A stretch of 64,000 bases of DNA from the NCBI RefSeq assembly GCF_004346165.1, contig NZ_SLZZ01000001.1, positions 248,001 through 312,000 on the forward strand, read 5' to 3'. Position numbers and translations under genes: made by a program. Source of the DNA: Muricomes intestini. Lineage in GTDB: Bacteria; Bacillota; Clostridia; Lachnospirales; Lachnospiraceae. The notes under the pieces are model-generated. The model saw only the letters and a list, made by a program, of their open reading frames with translations, was not told where the DNA came from and did not search any database. How positions within the stretch are numbered: position 1 is the stretch's first letter; every line of letters starts with the position of its first letter. Of the stretch, positions 53,307-61,478 are shown piece by piece.

Positions 53307-53951
53307 ATGGACAAGCTGGTAAGAATTAAGAGCTGCAGATATGGGATTGAGGTTCATCTGAACCCGGAGGTTCCATTTGATGTCCTGTTGGAAGGTATAG
53401 CTTCCAAATTCAGTGACTCTGCAAGGTTTTTTGAAGGCTCTAAGATGGCAGTTACATTCCTGGACAGAAAACTGTCAAGTGAACAGGAAAAGGAAATCCT
53501 GGAATTGATTACTGAAATTACCGAAATTGATATTGTCTGCGTCATTGACTGTGATGAAGACAATGAAATGACATACAAAAGCATTGTAGAGAATACACTC
53601 ACTAATATTCAGAAAAAGGATGGGCAGTTCTACAGAGGTACTTTAAGAAAAAGACAGGTGCTGGAATCCGATGCGAGCATCATCATACTTGGTGATGTGG
53701 AGCAGGGCGCTAGGGTAATTGCAAAAGGAAATGTTGTTATCGTTGGTTCTCTGTATGGCTCAGTCCATGCGGGGGCGGCAGGAAACAAAGAGGCGTATAT
53801 TGTTTCTTTGACCATGCAGCCGAAGCGTCTTCGAATTGGCGATATAGACGGAAAGCGCCAAATTATTTATCAGGAAAACACCGGGATCAAAGGTCCAAAG
53901 ATAGCAGTAGTCGATGGGAGCCGTATATATGTGGATCCGCTAATAGATTAG
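53307..53951 (+). CDS. minC: Septum site-determining protein MinC
   Basis: 214-residue inhibitor of FtsZ assembly. The N-terminal domain (1 to about 100) is variable; the C-terminal beta-helix has the conserved SDASIIILGDVEQGARVIAKGNVVIVGSLYGSVHAGAAGN (about 125-165), which binds MinD. ATG 53307 is preferred, about ten bases after AAAAGGA; the in-frame GTG at 53298 is too close to it. minD follows after 28 nt. Confidence 0.95.
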   Translation: MDKLVRIKSCRYGIEVHLNPEVPFDVLLEGIASKFSDSARFFEGSKMAVTFLDRKLSSEQEKEILELITEITEIDIVCVIDCDEDNEMTYKSIVENTLTNIQKKDGQFYRGTLRKRQVLESDASIIILGDVEQGARVIAKGNVVIVGSLYGSVHAGAAGNKEAYIVSLTMQPKRLRIGDIDGKRQIIYQENTGIKGPKIAVVDGSRIYVDPLID

Positions 53952-53979
53952 GCATAACACAAGTAGGAGGAAGAAAACC

Positions 53980-54771
53980 ATGGGAGAAGTTATTGTCATT
54001 ACATCCGGAAAAGGCGGGGTCGGGAAGACGACCACGACAGCGAATATAGGAATCGGCCTGGCACAGCTTGGCAAGAAAATTATTGTCATAGACACAGATT
54101 TAGGTCTGAGGAATCTGGATGTAGTCATGGGGCTTGAAAATAGGATTGTCTATAATCTGGTTGATGTGATAGAAGGAAGCTGCCGCCTGAAACAGGCTTT
54201 GATCAAGGACAAGCGTTTTCCTGAACTGTATCTGCTTCCGTCTGCCCAGACTAGAGATAAGACTGCAGTTTCACCGGAACAGATGCGAAAGCTTATTGCA
54301 GACTTGAAGGATGAATTTGATTATATCCTTCTGGACTGTCCTGCCGGAATTGAGCAAGGCTTTGAAAACGCTGTGGCCGGGGCTGACAGAGCAATTATCG
54401 TTACTACGCCGGAAGTATCGGCTATCCGGGATGCAGACCGTATCATCGGTCTTCTGGAGATCCACGGAATCAAGAAAAATGATTTGATTATTAATCGGCT
54501 TCGGATAGACATGGTAAAACACGGGGATATGATGTCCGTGGAGGATGTCACTGAGATTCTGGCAATTCATCTGCTGGGGGTGATTCCTGATGACGAGCAT
54601 GTAGTTATAGCAACGAATCAGGGAGAGCCTATCGTCGGTACGGATTGTATGGCAGGTCAGGCGTATTCAAATGTCTGCAGACGCATTCTGGGAGAAGAAG
54701 TTCCGGCCATGGATTTTGGTAAGACGGAAGGATTTCTTGCAAGATTTTCCAGCCTGTTTAAAAGAAATTAG
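53980..54771 (+). CDS. minD: Septum site-determining protein MinD
   Basis: 263-residue deviant-Walker ATPase that carries MinC to the membrane. Walker A is SGKGGVGKTTTT near the start, switch motifs DTDLGLRNLD and LLDCPAGIEQGFENA follow, and the C-terminus has the amphipathic membrane helix (GFLARFSSLFKR). AGTAGGAGGAA lies before the ATG. Forms minCDE with its neighbours. Confidence 0.97.
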   Translation: MGEVIVITSGKGGVGKTTTTANIGIGLAQLGKKIIVIDTDLGLRNLDVVMGLENRIVYNLVDVIEGSCRLKQALIKDKRFPELYLLPSAQTRDKTAVSPEQMRKLIADLKDEFDYILLDCPAGIEQGFENAVAGADRAIIVTTPEVSAIRDADRIIGLLEIHGIKKNDLIINRLRIDMVKHGDMMSVEDVTEILAIHLLGVIPDDEHVVIATNQGEPIVGTDCMAGQAYSNVCRRILGEEVPAMDFGKTEGFLARFSSLFKRN

Positions 54772-54783
54772 GAGGGAAATGCT

Positions 54784-54993
54784 ATGAGTGTACCATCTGT
54801 TGATGTTGCGAAAGAGAGACTGAAAACTCTGCTGTTGGCAGACAGAATGCAGTGCACACCCGAAACGGCGGAAAAATTTTCCGCGGATATTTATCATACA
54901 ATATCGAAGTACTTGGAAATTAACCCCAAGGATTTTAACATTCAGATAACACATACAGATATACATATTAAGATTACAGGAGAGAAACATTGA
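54784..54993 (+). CDS. minE: Cell division topological specificity factor MinE, short
   Basis: 69 residues, against 88 in E. coli. VAKERLKTLLLADRMQCTPE is the MinD-binding helix/strand, and ISKYLEINPKDFNIQITHTD fits the dimerisation domain. The N-terminal membrane-targeting helix present in E. coli (LLDFF) is missing and the C-terminus is clipped, so membrane binding may be weaker. Located 12 nt after minD, with AGGAGG. Its stop overlaps the next start codon (TTGA). Confidence 0.88.
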   Translation: MSVPSVDVAKERLKTLLLADRMQCTPETAEKFSADIYHTISKYLEINPKDFNIQITHTDIHIKITGEKH

Positions 54994-56120
54994 AATTTAT
55001 TTTTCAGAATATCAGGCAAAGATATCATTTAAAAGACTATAAATTCGGTCTGGCAGCACTTGTGACTGCAATTTCCATTATCGGTATTTTTGTGGTGGGA
55101 AGTGCACAGGCCGCCGTTCAGGGAAAGCAGATTGCAGGGGTCATACTCGGAACCATAGTCATGATTGTTATTTCCTTAATTGATTATGAGTGGGTACTGA
55201 ATTTATATTGGCCGCTGTACGGGCTCAATCTTATCCTGCTTCTGGCAGTCCGGTTTTTTGGTGAAAAGGTGAATGGAGCAACCAGATGGCTGGATCTGGG
55301 CTTTGTTCAATTTCAGCCTTCGGATCTGACCAAAATAATTACTATTTTGTTTTTTGCAAAATTCCTTATGGAGCGAAAGCAGAAAATAAACAATAAAATG
55401 ACGATTATACAGGCGGTTGCTCTTATTTTTCCTTCATTGTTTTTGATTTATAAGCAGCCAAACCTTTCCAATACAATCTGTCTGGCCGCATTGTTTTGTA
55501 TTATGTTATATATGGGGGGCTTAAGTTACAAGTTCATTGGAACGGTGCTTGCGATAGTGATTCCCGCTTCCATTTTACTTCTGGCGGCGGCGGTGCAGCC
55601 AAACCAGCCGTTTTTAAAAGGCTATCAGCAGAAACGTATTCTCGCCTGGCTGGAACCTGAAAAGTATGCTACGGATGAAGCATACCAGCAGATTAATTCT
55701 GTCATGGCTATTGGCTCCGGAATGCTGACAGGCAAAGGATATAATAATAACACAACAACGTCTGTAAAAAACGGAAATTTTATTTCAGAACCCCAGACAG
55801 ACTTTATTTTTGCAATTGTTGGAGAAGAATTAGGATTTGTGGGTTGTTGTATTGTAATAATTTTGTTATTATTAATAGTAATTGACTGCATTTTGATTGG
55901 TACTAAAGCAAAAGACACGGGAGGAAAGCTTATTTGCGGTGGAGTTGCCACACTAATAGCAATACAGACATTTATTAATATTAGTGTGGCAACGCAGATG
56001 TTCCCAAATACAGGAATCTCATTGCCCTTTGTAAGTTATGGACTGACTTCCATAGTGTGCTTTTATATGGGAATTGGTTTTGTTCTGAATGTGGGCTTGC
56101 AGCCTAATAAATATCAATAG
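54990..56120 (+). CDS. rodA: RodA/FtsW-family peptidoglycan polymerase (SEDS), probably RodA
   Basis: 376 residues, about ten membrane helices. SEDS signatures: GATRWLDLGFVQFQPSDLTKI and NTGISLPFVSYGLTSIV near the C-terminus, with the catalytic-region loop in between (KGNF-like NFISEPQTDFIFAIVGEELGF). Context of mreBCD and PBP2 suggests RodA rather than FtsW. The start is TTG 54990, overlapping the minE stop, after ACAGGAGAG. Confidence 0.92.
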   Translation: MKFIFQNIRQRYHLKDYKFGLAALVTAISIIGIFVVGSAQAAVQGKQIAGVILGTIVMIVISLIDYEWVLNLYWPLYGLNLILLLAVRFFGEKVNGATRWLDLGFVQFQPSDLTKIITILFFAKFLMERKQKINNKMTIIQAVALIFPSLFLIYKQPNLSNTICLAALFCIMLYMGGLSYKFIGTVLAIVIPASILLLAAAVQPNQPFLKGYQQKRILAWLEPEKYATDEAYQQINSVMAIGSGMLTGKGYNNNTTTSVKNGNFISEPQTDFIFAIVGEELGFVGCCIVIILLLLIVIDCILIGTKAKDTGGKLICGGVATLIAIQTFINISVATQMFPNTGISLPFVSYGLTSIVCFYMGIGFVLNVGLQPNKYQ

Positions 56121-56132
56121 AGGAGAACAGAT

Positions 56133-56528
56133 ATGAATATAGGATTGGTCGCACATGATGCGAAAAAGAAATTGATGCAGAACTTTTGTATTGCATACAG
56201 AGGGATTTTAAGCAAACATAGCCTGTTTGCCACTGAAACTACCGGGAATCTGGTAGAAAGCGTAACAAACTTAAATATCCATAAATATCTTGCGGGACAT
56301 TTAGGTGGACATCAGCAGATTGGTGCACAAATTGAGCATAATGATATGGATTTGCTGATATTTTTCCGGGATCCGCTGACACCGCGTTCACATGAGCCGG
56401 ATGTCAATGATATTGTAAAGTTGTGTGATATTTATAATATTCCCATAGCAACCAACATTGCGACAGCGGAAGCATTGATTTTAGCACTGGACAGAGGAGA
56501 CCTTGACTGGCGTGAAATGTATAAATAG
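56133..56528 (+). CDS. mgsA: Methylglyoxal synthase family protein with His in place of the catalytic Asp
   Basis: 131 residues. E. coli MgsA converts dihydroxyacetone phosphate to methylglyoxal using Asp71 (GGDQQ) as base. Here the N-terminus IGLVAHDAKKKLM, the phosphate loop ATETTGNL and the FFRDPL...SHEPDV block with two Asp and a His are all present, but the GGDQQ motif reads GGHQQIGA (H60; codon CAT at 56310-56312). Either the base has been replaced or the protein has another activity. The gene sits between rodA (12-nt gap) and a D-Ala-D-Ala carboxypeptidase that overlaps it. Confidence 0.88.
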   Translation: MNIGLVAHDAKKKLMQNFCIAYRGILSKHSLFATETTGNLVESVTNLNIHKYLAGHLGGHQQIGAQIEHNDMDLLIFFRDPLTPRSHEPDVNDIVKLCDIYNIPIATNIATAEALILALDRGDLDWREMYK

Positions 56529-57495
56529 AATAGCCGCTGCTGCAGTATGTGTAGTGCTTACACTGTTTTCAGGCGGGTGCAGTACCTTTGGGGGGACACC
56601 TTCTGCAGCAGAGAAATATGAACAGCAGTATTATAATAAATCATTGTATCAGGACAAGCTATTTGCCTCAGATTTGTGTGTGGCAGATACAGATGTTCCC
56701 TTGGAGGGTTACATGACGGATGAAAGTCTTCATGCAGCTGGACTCTTTGATTTGAAAAATGAAAAAGTTCTTTATTCAGATAAGATACACGAGAAACTTT
56801 TTCCGGCCAGTACAACAAAAATCATGACTGCATATCTCACTCTAAAATATGGCAACCCGGATGACATTGTAACAGTGGGATCTGATGCGGTTCAGTTTTC
56901 ATATGATGAACAAGTATGTGGACTTCAGGCCGGAGATACAGTAACTCTTTATGACCTGCTTTGTGGTCTTGTTTTATATTCAGGCAATGATAGTGCCGTG
57001 GCCATCGCTGAGTATCTGGGAGGAAGTATAGAGGGTTTTGCTGAAATGATGAACAAGGAGGCAAATGCCCTTGGCGCTACTAACACTCATTTTGTCAATC
57101 CTCATGGTCTGCAGGATGACAATCACTACACAACTGCATATGATTTGTATCTCATGTTTAATGCCTGTACAAAGGACCAGCGCTTTCTGGATATTATTTC
57201 CATGGATTCCTATGCCGGCACACTAAAAAGCACTGACGGAACGGTCCGCACAGTGGAATGGATGCCGACAAACTATTATTCTCAGGGATTGGTAAAAGCA
57301 CCTTCAGGCATAAACATATTCGGCGGAAAAACGGGAACAACGGATGAAGCCGGCTCCTGTGTTATCTTATACAGCCAGGATATGGAAAATAACCCTTACA
57401 TATCTATTGTAATGGGTGCGCCTGACAAAGATATTTTGTACAGTGATATGACGTCCCTTCTGACAGCCGGAATCCACGGTACATCAGCAGACTAA
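56512..57495 (+). CDS. D-alanyl-D-alanine carboxypeptidase (penicillin-binding protein, S11)
   Basis: 327 residues; trims peptidoglycan stem peptides. A signal peptide (KCINRIAAAAVCVVLTLFSGGC) ends in a lipobox-like SGGC, though Ser at -3 is unusual, so it could be a lipoprotein. Active-site motifs are S100-T-T-K, YSGNDSA and GKTGTT. The C-terminal extension of DacF-type enzymes seems short. Start taken as GTG 56512, after AGAGGAGA; TTG 56503 is an alternative. It overlaps mgsA by 17 nt and closes the cluster. Confidence 0.88.
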   Translation: MKCINRIAAAAVCVVLTLFSGGCSTFGGTPSAAEKYEQQYYNKSLYQDKLFASDLCVADTDVPLEGYMTDESLHAAGLFDLKNEKVLYSDKIHEKLFPASTTKIMTAYLTLKYGNPDDIVTVGSDAVQFSYDEQVCGLQAGDTVTLYDLLCGLVLYSGNDSAVAIAEYLGGSIEGFAEMMNKEANALGATNTHFVNPHGLQDDNHYTTAYDLYLMFNACTKDQRFLDIISMDSYAGTLKSTDGTVRTVEWMPTNYYSQGLVKAPSGINIFGGKTGTTDEAGSCVILYSQDMENNPYISIVMGAPDKDILYSDMTSLLTAGIHGTSAD

Positions 57496-57545
57496 AAAAT
57501 GTATGGACAAAAAGTGTTAAATTACTTTTTGCCCATACATTTTTA
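57495..57545. terminator. Bidirectional terminator between the carboxypeptidase and DUF378
   Basis: AAAAATGTATGG...AAAAAGT pairs with ACTTTTT...CCATACATTTTT with A/T-rich ends on both sides, so it can serve both converging transcripts. Long stem, good T-runs. Confidence 0.88.
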
Positions 57546-57564
57546 TATAACAATTGCTCTGAAA

Positions 57565-57768
57565 TTACTCTGACATGCCTTTGATTCTTCCGAACAGGCT
57601 GATTAGATAAAGACCGCACAAACCGATGATCGTATAAATTATTCTGGAAAGCCAGCTTAAATTTCCAAAGAGAAAGGCTACTAAATCGAATCGAAAAATG
57701 CCAACCAGAAGCCAGTTGACCGCTCCAATAATCACCAGAGTTAGAGCAGTGTAATCAAACCACTTCAT
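57565..57768 (-). CDS. DUF378 small membrane protein
   Basis: 67 residues with two hydrophobic helices separated by FRFDLVAFLFGN: YTALTLVIIGAVNWLLVGIF and LSRIIYTIIGLCGLYLISLF. This is the DUF378 pattern; function unknown. The start is set by a reverse-strand AGGAGG just upstream. One of only three minus-strand genes in the window. Confidence 0.88.
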   Translation of the reverse strand: MKWFDYTALTLVIIGAVNWLLVGIFRFDLVAFLFGNLSWLSRIIYTIIGLCGLYLISLFGRIKGMSE

Positions 57769-57817
57769 ATTATTTCCTCCTTTTCCATATCGATGCTTTT
57801 ATTATTGCCACAAAAAC

Positions 57818-57846
57818 TGGAAATATACATTTAAAAATGTTATACT
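57818..57846 (+). promoter_or_regulatory. Extended -10 promoter for the HlyD-like/yggS/sepF cluster
   Basis: TGTTATACT gives an extended -10 (TATACT at 57841-57846); a weak -35 TGGAAA lies 17 nt upstream (57818-57823). The next start codon is 42 nt downstream. Confidence 0.5.
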
Positions 57847-57888
57847 AAAGTCTGATTTTATTTTGTACCATTTACAGGAGGGTATATT

Positions 57889-59268
57889 TTGCGGGCCAAA
57901 AAGATTACTTCCATTAACATAAAACAATATAAAAGAAAACGTGAGATGAATATAGGAGTTTTTATTTTTGCCATTGTGTTCATTTATCTTATAATAACAG
58001 TTATCATGTATGCCACGCAGGATAGGGTATCTATCTATGAAGTACGCGAAGGCAGCATTCTCAACGATCATTCTTATAACGGACTTGTTATCAGGGATGA
58101 GACAGTAGTAAATGCAGAAGAATCGGGATACATCAATTATTGCCAGGGTGAAAGCAGCAAAGTAAAATCCGGTGCCAATGTATATGTTGTTTCCTCTAAA
58201 AAAATGTCCTATGATGATAAAGCAAAAGAAGGAGCTGTCCCCTTAAGTCAGGAACAGCAGGATACACTCAGAATTAAAACGCAGAATTTTAATGAGAATT
58301 TTAATACACAAAAATTTTCGTCTGTTTATTCCTTAAAAAATGAGATTGCAAATGCCTTCCTGTTTGCGTCCAATCAGACCCAAACTTCCCGTATAGAAGA
58401 AATGATTGCAGACAGCGGCAGCGATGTAAACATTTACAGGGCCCCTCAGGACGGAATTCTTGTATTAGATTCCGACGGGTATGAGTCTCTGACTGCAGAT
58501 TCCTTTCAGAAAAAGGATTTTGACAAGAGCAGCTACAAGAAAGTAAGCCTTGAAGATAACATGAAGGTTGAAAAGGACAAGCCGGCCTACAAGCTTATAG
58601 CAAGTGAAGACTGGTCCGTTCTTATAGAGCTAGATGAAGATACAGCAAAGAAATTATCCGATTTGAGCTATGTAAAAACGCGTATTGACAAAGACAGTGA
58701 GTCAATATGGGCTGATTTTTCCATTGTGAAGAAGGGTGCAGAATATTACGGAAAGCTGGATTATGATAACTCAATGATTCGTTATGCCGATGACAGGTTC
58801 CTGAATGTAGAGCTTATACTGGAGGATGAACGAGGATTAAAAATTCCCAGGAGCAGTGTAGTAGAGCAGGAGTTTTATGTAGTGCCTCAGGAATATATTA
58901 CCTCAGGCGGCAATAGTTCGTCTTCAGGGGTTATGGTCCGGGGAAAAGGTGGGACAGCTGTTTTTCAGACAGCTGATATCTACAAATCCACAAAGGATAA
59001 AAAAGTGTATTTAAGTCCTCTGGAAATAAAGGCCGGTACAGTGCTCATAAAACCTGAATCTTCTGAGACAATGGAATTGTCTGAAACAAAAGCCTTAAAG
59101 GGAGTCTATAACATTAATAAGGGATATGCTGTATTCAGGCAGGTCACTATTTTAGCTGAAAGTGATGAATATTACATTGTGCAGGAAGGTGATCCATACG
59201 GACTGTACAATTACGACCATATTGCACAGGAGGGTAATTCTGTCAGGGCAGATGAAGTTGTATTTTAA
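57889..59268 (+). CDS. HlyD-like membrane adaptor protein
   Basis: 459 residues. Basic N-terminus, one helix (about 22-42, IGVFIFAIVFIYLIITVIMYA), then a large outer part: strands with a biotinyl-lipoyl-like half (GLVIRDETVVNAEESGYINY), a helical hairpin (about 115-190), the second half (YRAPQDGILVLDSDGYESL) and a long beta region. The layout is that of efflux-adaptor (HlyD) proteins, but no transporter is beside it. It precedes yggS-sepF-ylmH by 17 nt, a place where Bacillus has other ylm genes, so a cell-division or envelope role is possible. Start is TTG 57889 after AGGAGGG. Confidence 0.75.
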   Translation: MRAKKITSINIKQYKRKREMNIGVFIFAIVFIYLIITVIMYATQDRVSIYEVREGSILNDHSYNGLVIRDETVVNAEESGYINYCQGESSKVKSGANVYVVSSKKMSYDDKAKEGAVPLSQEQQDTLRIKTQNFNENFNTQKFSSVYSLKNEIANAFLFASNQTQTSRIEEMIADSGSDVNIYRAPQDGILVLDSDGYESLTADSFQKKDFDKSSYKKVSLEDNMKVEKDKPAYKLIASEDWSVLIELDEDTAKKLSDLSYVKTRIDKDSESIWADFSIVKKGAEYYGKLDYDNSMIRYADDRFLNVELILEDERGLKIPRSSVVEQEFYVVPQEYITSGGNSSSSGVMVRGKGGTAVFQTADIYKSTKDKKVYLSPLEIKAGTVLIKPESSETMELSETKALKGVYNINKGYAVFRQVTILAESDEYYIVQEGDPYGLYNYDHIAQEGNSVRADEVVF

Positions 59269-59285
59269 ACAGAGAGGTGAGAAAA

Positions 59286-59978
59286 ATGATAAAAGAGCAG
59301 TTGGAAGAGGTTGAAAGGAAAATACAGGCTGCCTGTGAGAGAGCCGGAAGAAAGCGGGATGAAGTGACGCTGATTGCTGTAAGCAAAACAAAACCTGTAT
59401 CTGACCTTTGGGAAGCATATAATCATGGCGTACGCTTTTTCGGCGAGAATAAAGTACAGGAACTTACAGAGAAATATGACGCCCTTCCCGGAGACATTCA
59501 ATGGCACATGATTGGGCATCTCCAGACAAATAAAGTAAAATATATTATTGGTAAGGTTGCAATGATTCATTCCGTAGATTCCCTGAAGCTTGCCAAGACT
59601 ATTGAGAAAGAATCTGCAAAGAAAAATTGTGTGACTCAGATCCTGATCGAGGTGAATGTGGCTGAAGAGGAGAGTAAATTTGGACTTAAAATAAATGAAG
59701 TAATTCCATTTGTTGAAAAAATAGCTTTATTTGATCACATTAAGGTTTGCGGGCTTATGACAATTGCTCCATTTGTTGAAAATCCTGAAGATAATCGCTT
59801 AATTTTCGCTAATTTACAGAAATTATCTGTTGACATTAAGAAGAAAAACATTGATAATGTTAATGTAAGTATACTTTCAATGGGGATGACCAATGATTAC
59901 GAGGTTGCAATTGAAGAAGGGGCAACTCTTGTTCGCGTGGGGACCGGAATCTTTGGTGCCAGGAATTACGGCATATAG
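59286..59978 (+). CDS. yggS: PLP homeostasis protein YggS/YlmE
   Basis: 230-residue alanine-racemase-fold protein that binds PLP and keeps its levels balanced. AVSKTKPVSDLWEAYNHG holds the PLP lysine, and FGENKVQELTEKYDALPGDIQWHMIGHLQTNK and MGMTNDYEVAIEEGATLVRVGTGIFG are family motifs. I use ATG 59286, as the GTG at 59277 overlaps the ribosome site AGAGAGG. Part of the conserved yggS-sepF-ylmH group. Confidence 0.94.
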   Translation: MIKEQLEEVERKIQAACERAGRKRDEVTLIAVSKTKPVSDLWEAYNHGVRFFGENKVQELTEKYDALPGDIQWHMIGHLQTNKVKYIIGKVAMIHSVDSLKLAKTIEKESAKKNCVTQILIEVNVAEEESKFGLKINEVIPFVEKIALFDHIKVCGLMTIAPFVENPEDNRLIFANLQKLSVDIKKKNIDNVNVSILSMGMTNDYEVAIEEGATLVRVGTGIFGARNYGI

Positions 59979-60055
59979 TGCATAATAAACTGGAACAGAA
60001 AGTGTCTTTAAAAATATATTTATGCATTGGGAGTGCATAAGATAGGAGTGTAAAG

Positions 60056-60589
60056 ATGGGTGTGTTTGATAAATTTCTGGACATCATGAAATTGAATGAC
60101 GATGAATATGACGATGACGATTTCTATGATGACGAATTTGATAATGACGACTTTGATGAAAAACCTCGTCATTCGCTGTTTGGCAAGAAGTCCAGCAGGG
60201 ACGAATATGACGATTTTGATATCCAGGAGGAGAAAAAATCTGTACCGGCGGGCGGTAAGGTGACACCTATGCGTCAGCCTGTTTCCAGGAGAAGTGCCAC
60301 TATGGAGGTTTGCGTAGTAAAGCCTTCATCCGTGGATGATTCAAGGGAGATTACAGAGACATTGCTGGCAGGACGTACAGTGATTCTGAATCTGGAAGGT
60401 ATGGATCTGGAAATAGCACAGCGCATCATTGATTTTATTTCCGGTGCCACTTTCGCGATTAACGGTAACCTTCAGAAGATATCTAATTATATTTTTCTTG
60501 TGACACCGACGAATGTGGATATCTCCGGTGATTTGCAGGATTTATTGGGGGGATCCATGGAGTCGGCTAATGTAAGGGGAAGATATTAA
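60056..60589 (+). CDS. sepF: Cell division protein SepF
   Basis: 177 residues; anchors and bundles FtsZ. The N-terminal amphipathic helix (VFDKFLDIMKLND) is the usual membrane anchor. A long acidic run follows (about 14-35, rich in Asp, Glu and Tyr/Phe) and then a Lys-rich linker. The C-terminal FtsZ-binding domain (about 85-170) has VVKPSSVDDSREITETLLAGRTVILNLEG and RIIDFISGATFAINGNLQKI. AGGAG sits before the ATG at 60056. Confidence 0.96.
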   Translation: MGVFDKFLDIMKLNDDEYDDDDFYDDEFDNDDFDEKPRHSLFGKKSSRDEYDDFDIQEEKKSVPAGGKVTPMRQPVSRRSATMEVCVVKPSSVDDSREITETLLAGRTVILNLEGMDLEIAQRIIDFISGATFAINGNLQKISNYIFLVTPTNVDISGDLQDLLGGSMESANVRGRY

Positions 60590-60596
60590 GTCTGCT

Positions 60597-61379
60597 ATGT
60601 TGAAGGATGAACAATTATTGGAAAAGCGGTTGATTGAGTTGTCAAGGACGGCCTGCTACCGTAATGTTATTACATATTCGGATTTTTTAAATTTGAATGA
60701 ACTGAATATTTTGCATTCTCTGCCGAAGGATAAGCTTTATACAGCTTATGTAACTTTTGGCGGATATGACTCAGCAGAGCGTCAGATGGCAGCATTTCTA
60801 CCTGATGCTCTTTCTTTTAGTAGAACCGGGAAGATAGATTCGGCAGACCTTGGATTTCCCTTTGTGGCTGTTGGCATAGTGCCGCTCCATGAAAAGTTTG
60901 CGCAGGCTCTCACACACCGTGACTACCTGGGGGCAATTCTTAACCTTGGAATTGAACGCTCTAAATTGGGTGATATTCTAATTGAAGGAGAAAAAGCGGT
61001 TGTTTTTATCGATGACGGGCTTAGTTCTTTTTTGCAGGAGGAATTAAGAAGAGTAAGCCACACCAGTGTAAAACTCAGCAGAATAAATCTTAGAGATTAT
61101 GGGTATTCTCCCCGCTTTGAGGAAATCAAGGGAACTGTCGCATCGGTCCGCCTGGACAGCCTTCTCTCACTGGCTTTTTCTTCTTCACGTACAAAGCTTA
61201 GTGGCCTTATTGAAGGCGGTAAGGTATTCATCAATGGAAAACTCATGACAACTAACTCCTGCCAGGTAAGAGAAGAGGATGTTATTTCCGTCAGGGGAAT
61301 GGGAAAATTCAGGTATAAAGGAATTGTATCACATACAAAGAAGAATAGGATTTTTGTTTTGCTCCATAAATATATATAA
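60597..61379 (+). CDS. ylmH: YlmH, S4-domain RNA-binding protein
   Basis: 260 residues. N-terminal domain (1 to about 185) with LPKDKLYTAYVTFGGYDSAERQMAAFLP and HRDYLGAILNLGIERSKLGDI, as in YlmH, and a C-terminal S4 domain (about 185-250, RLDSLLSLAFSSSRTKLSGLIEGGKVFING). YlmH-type proteins act on stalled large ribosomal subunits in quality control. In Bacillus ylmG lies between sepF and ylmH and divIVA follows; neither is seen here. Confidence 0.93.
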   Translation: MLKDEQLLEKRLIELSRTACYRNVITYSDFLNLNELNILHSLPKDKLYTAYVTFGGYDSAERQMAAFLPDALSFSRTGKIDSADLGFPFVAVGIVPLHEKFAQALTHRDYLGAILNLGIERSKLGDILIEGEKAVVFIDDGLSSFLQEELRRVSHTSVKLSRINLRDYGYSPRFEEIKGTVASVRLDSLLSLAFSSSRTKLSGLIEGGKVFINGKLMTTNSCQVREEDVISVRGMGKFRYKGIVSHTKKNRIFVLLHKYI

Positions 61380-61391
61380 GAACACAACTAT

Positions 61392-61466
61392 GCCGCTAAG
61401 CTCGAAAAAACCTCGCTAAGCCAGCAGGTTGTACTTTACTGCTAGGTTCGAAAGAACCTCACTAAG
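61392..61466 (+). repeat. Tandem repeats of the CCTCGCTAAGCTCG type, inverted relative to 53213-53270
   Basis: GCCGCTAAGCTCGAAAAAAC, then CCTCGCTAAGCCAG, then a spacer and GAACCTCACTAAG. Read on the minus strand these are the same unit as at 53213-53270. The run ends exactly at the lspA ribosome site (AGGAG, 61467-61472) and fills the 99-bp gap after ylmH. Confidence 0.65.
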
Positions 61467-61478
61467 AGGAGTATAAGC

